Shown here piece after piece: positions 61,945-64,000 of a stretch of DNA of 64,000 nt. Each line of letters begins with the position of its first letter. Positions within the stretch are counted from its first letter, which is position 1. The notes beneath the pieces were generated by a model, which worked only from the letters and a program-made list of their open reading frames with translations, ran no database searches and was not told the DNA's origin. A program made the position numbers and the translations under genes. The DNA is from Burkholderia arboris (GTDB lineage Bacteria > Pseudomonadota > Gammaproteobacteria > Burkholderiales > Burkholderiaceae), in contig NZ_CABVPX010000001.1 in NCBI RefSeq assembly GCF_902499125.1, positions 434,001 through 498,000 of the forward strand. The letters run 5' to 3'.

Positions 61945-62739
61945 ATGCACCGTGTCACCCACTACCGACGCACCGATGAGGGCATCGAGGCGATCAGCCT
62001 CGAGTCCGACCGTGCGTTTCCGCGCCACGCGCACGACGAATTCGGGGTCGGGGTGATCGTCAGCGGTGCGCACCGGTCGTGGAGCGGCCGCGGGCAGGTC
62101 GACGCGCTGGCCGGCGACGCGATCATGGTCAACCCGGGCGAGATGCACGACGGCTCGCCGATCGACGCCGGCACGGGCCGGTGCTGGCGGATGCTGTACC
62201 TTGCACCCGCGCTGGTCGCGGGCGTCGCGGCGGAAGAGGGCTTGAGCGGCGTCGAGCTCGCGCATCCGGCCGTGCGCGACGCGCGGCTCACGGCCGCCGT
62301 CGGCCGGCTGCATGCGTGCATCGTCGCCGGGGTATCCCGGCCGCTCGCCCGCGACGAGGCGCTCGTGATGCTCGTCGCCGGGTTGCTCGCCCGGCACGCG
62401 AACCGCATGCTGCCGGCGATCGGTGTCGCACCGGCCGTCCGGGTCGCCCGGGAGCGGCTCGACTCGGCGCCAGCCGCGCCCGTTTCGCTCGCCGAGCTGG
62501 CTGGCCTGAGCGGTATCAGCCGCTTCCAGTTGCTGCGCGGCTTTGCGCGCGAGCTCGGCATCACGCCGCACGCGTACCTGATCCAGTCGCGCACGCGGCT
62601 GGCGCGCGCGCTGCTGGCCAGCGGCCTGCCGATCGCGGATGCCGCGGCCGAAGCCGGTTTTGCCGACCAGAGTCACCTGACACGCGCGTTCGCGCGCCAG
62701 TTCGGGATCACGCCGGGGCAATTCACGCAGGCCGTTTGA
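61945..62739 (+). CDS. AraC-family regulator
   Basis: Predicted 264-residue regulator. A cupin-like N-terminal sensor (FPRHAHDEFGVGVIVSGAHRSWSGRGQ, MVNPGEMHDGSPI) precedes the tandem HTH: LAELAGLSGISRFQLLRGFARELGITPHAYLIQSRTRLARALLA and AAAEAGFADQSHLTRAFARQFGITPGQFTQAV. Divergent from the MoaF-SDR operon over 170 bp, so it should regulate that operon; inducer unknown. Confidence 0.93.
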   Translation: MHRVTHYRRTDEGIEAISLESDRAFPRHAHDEFGVGVIVSGAHRSWSGRGQVDALAGDAIMVNPGEMHDGSPIDAGTGRCWRMLYLAPALVAGVAAEEGLSGVELAHPAVRDARLTAAVGRLHACIVAGVSRPLARDEALVMLVAGLLARHANRMLPAIGVAPAVRVARERLDSAPAAPVSLAELAGLSGISRFQLLRGFARELGITPHAYLIQSRTRLARALLASGLPIADAAAEAGFADQSHLTRAFARQFGITPGQFTQAV

Positions 62740-62905
62740 CGCCGCAGTCACCTCGGCGCAAGCCCCCTGCGCAAGCTGCTGTCGACGGCGGCTGCGCCCG
62801 ATGACGCATATGCCAGTCCGCAGCGCACCGCGTCCCGCGCTCGCGCCCCCGCCGCTGCAATTTCGTTCAAGACGCACACTGCCGCCGTACGCGACGATGC
62901 GGCGC

Positions 62906-63874
62906 ATGAAGACACGACTGATTGGCTATCTCTATCTCGCCGCCGCGATGGCGGGCGTCGGCAGCACCGTCATCGCGAGCCGTCTCGCGGCCGGCGGCCT
63001 GCCGCCGTTCGCGGCCACCGCGCTGCGCTTCCTGATCGCGACCCCGCTGCTGTTCGCGCTGATGCGCGCGCAGCGCATGCGCTGGCCGCGCATTTCCGTG
63101 CGCGACGGCGTGCTGCTCGTCATCCAGGCCGCGGCGGGCGGCGTCGGTTACACGGTGCTGCTGATCAGCGGCACAAAGCTGTCGTCGCCGCTCGACGCGG
63201 GCGTGATGCTCGGCACCTTGCCGGCGATGTCGACGCTGATCGCGGCCGTCGTGCTGCGCGAGCGGCAGACGCCGCGCGACTGGCTGGCCGCCGCGCTCGC
63301 CACGGCCGGCGTCGTGTTCGTCACGTTCACGCCCGGCCAGGCGATGCCGTCGCTCCAGACGCTTGCCGGCGATGCACTGGTGCTGGCCGCCGTCGCGTGC
63401 GAAGCCGTCTTCATCCTGCTCAACCGGCGGCTTGCCGCGCCGTTCCCGCCCCTCGCGCTGTCCACCGCGATGTCGGGCCTCGGCTTCGTGCTCGCGCTCG
63501 TGCCGGCTGCATTTGAATGGCGTGCGGTCGCGAACGGCTGGACCGTCGGCGCCGTGTCGGCGATCACCTACTACGCGCTGGTGCCGACCGTGCTCGGCTA
63601 CCTCTGCTGGTATGCCGGTTCGGCGCGCACGAGCGGCACCGAAGCCGCGCTGTTTACGGCGGTCGCACCGGTCTCGGCCGTACTGTTCGCGATCGCGCTG
63701 TTCGCCGAACCGTTGACCGGCACGCGCGTTGCCGGTATCGCGCTCGTCGTCGCCGGCATGCTCGTCGGCGCGACACGGCGGCGCGAACCGCCTGCCGAAG
63801 CGCGCACTACGCACCCGGAGAATCCAGGCCGGCCGGCCAGCCCCGCGCCCGCCGCGCAGACCGCCGCCGACTGA
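62906..63874 (+). CDS. EamA/DMT-family transporter
   Basis: Predicted 322-residue drug/metabolite transporter with ten membrane segments, two EamA repeats: MAGVGSTVIASRLAAGGLPPFAATALRFLIATPLL in the first and GDALVLAAVACEAVFILLNRRLAAPFPPLALSTAMSG in the second. The C-terminal tail (TRRREPPAEARTTHPENPG) is hydrophilic. A second in-frame ATG three codons upstream (MRRMKTR) is also possible. Exporter or importer of a small metabolite; the substrate cannot be told. Confidence 0.92.
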   Translation: MKTRLIGYLYLAAAMAGVGSTVIASRLAAGGLPPFAATALRFLIATPLLFALMRAQRMRWPRISVRDGVLLVIQAAAGGVGYTVLLISGTKLSSPLDAGVMLGTLPAMSTLIAAVVLRERQTPRDWLAAALATAGVVFVTFTPGQAMPSLQTLAGDALVLAAVACEAVFILLNRRLAAPFPPLALSTAMSGLGFVLALVPAAFEWRAVANGWTVGAVSAITYYALVPTVLGYLCWYAGSARTSGTEAALFTAVAPVSAVLFAIALFAEPLTGTRVAGIALVVAGMLVGATRRREPPAEARTTHPENPGRPASPAPAAQTAAD

Positions 63875-64000
63875 CTCGCGCCGGCGCGTCGTGGCGGAAA
63901 CGGCGGCGACTCCGTCCGCCGCACGGCCAGTCGCCCCCTACGCTCCCGCCCTGCAGGCGGTGACTGTAGGAATGTGTCCGCGCACCGCAAAACCGTTGCG
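63875..64000. other. right edge of the window
   Basis: 126 bp after the EamA gene. A weak hairpin (GGCGGA at 63893 with TCCGCC-like sequence near 63915) could be a terminator. No gene begins here that I can see. Confidence 0.3.

Noticed and set aside
1..64000. CRISPR arrays, insertion sequences, phage genes, rRNA
   Set aside because: No evenly spaced repeats, transposase or integrase motifs or rRNA-like segments were seen anywhere in the window.

Overview
The window is a dense, GC-rich (roughly two thirds G+C), beta-proteobacterial chromosome segment. Its gene families and codon style fit Burkholderia, most likely the B. cepacia complex. The mix of transporters, regulators and short catabolic operons, with no ribosomal or other core housekeeping genes, fits one of the secondary chromosomes. 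That assignment is an inference from gene content. I found no rRNA, complete tRNA, CRISPR array, prophage or insertion sequence.

Layout. 0-10.8 kb: a PiT phosphate transporter, a Tat-exported metallophosphoesterase with a cupredoxin, a cupin, a patatin phospholipase, a D-2-hydroxyacid dehydrogenase with an unusual C-terminal extra domain, a secreted hydrolase, an MFS/HAD pair, and an HxlR regulator divergent from a YdhR-like monooxygenase with two identical operators between them. 10.8-15.3 kb: an exported agmatine-deiminase-type enzyme, a DcaP-like porin and a polyamine-binding protein. 16-18.8 kb: ArsR regulator plus old yellow enzyme behind a perfect palindrome, a GNAT enzyme and a LysE exporter. 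18.8-25.7 kb: a frameshifted small membrane-protein gene, a secreted esterase-like protein, a PI-PLC-like protein, a LacI regulator and a sugar ABC transporter without its ATPase.

25.9-35.1 kb: an amine-degradation gene set (porin, EutR-like AraC regulator, DUF3156 protein, APC permease, class III aminotransferase, phenylacetaldehyde-dehydrogenase-like ALDH, LuxR regulator). The inferred flow is uptake of an amine, transamination to an aldehyde, then oxidation to an acid. A 13-bp direct-repeat motif (TTTGC-N3-TTTGC on the transcribed strand) sits upstream of four transcription units of this set, including the LuxR gene, and predicts a shared regulon.

35-47.5 kb: a zinc metallopeptidase, a LysR-associated catabolic cluster (SDR, LysR, EthD-like protein, MHS transporter, DUF2848 protein), two further LysR/partner pairs, a DUF7660-like small protein and a RidA protein. 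47.5-51.2 kb: a creB-creC-creD system whose response regulator carries an Ala-Pro linker encoded by a hexanucleotide microsatellite. 52-58.4 kb: a second two-component system next to a secreted 55-residue-repeat protein, a small EF-hand-like protein and a DUF4410 lipoprotein. Five copies of a GACAT-N5-GACAY direct repeat, with the 10-bp period expected for an OmpR-type regulator, flank this island and point to a small cell-envelope regulon. 58.5-64 kb: a DapB-like protein, a cupin, a translationally coupled moaF-like/SDR operon divergent from an AraC regulator, and an EamA transporter.
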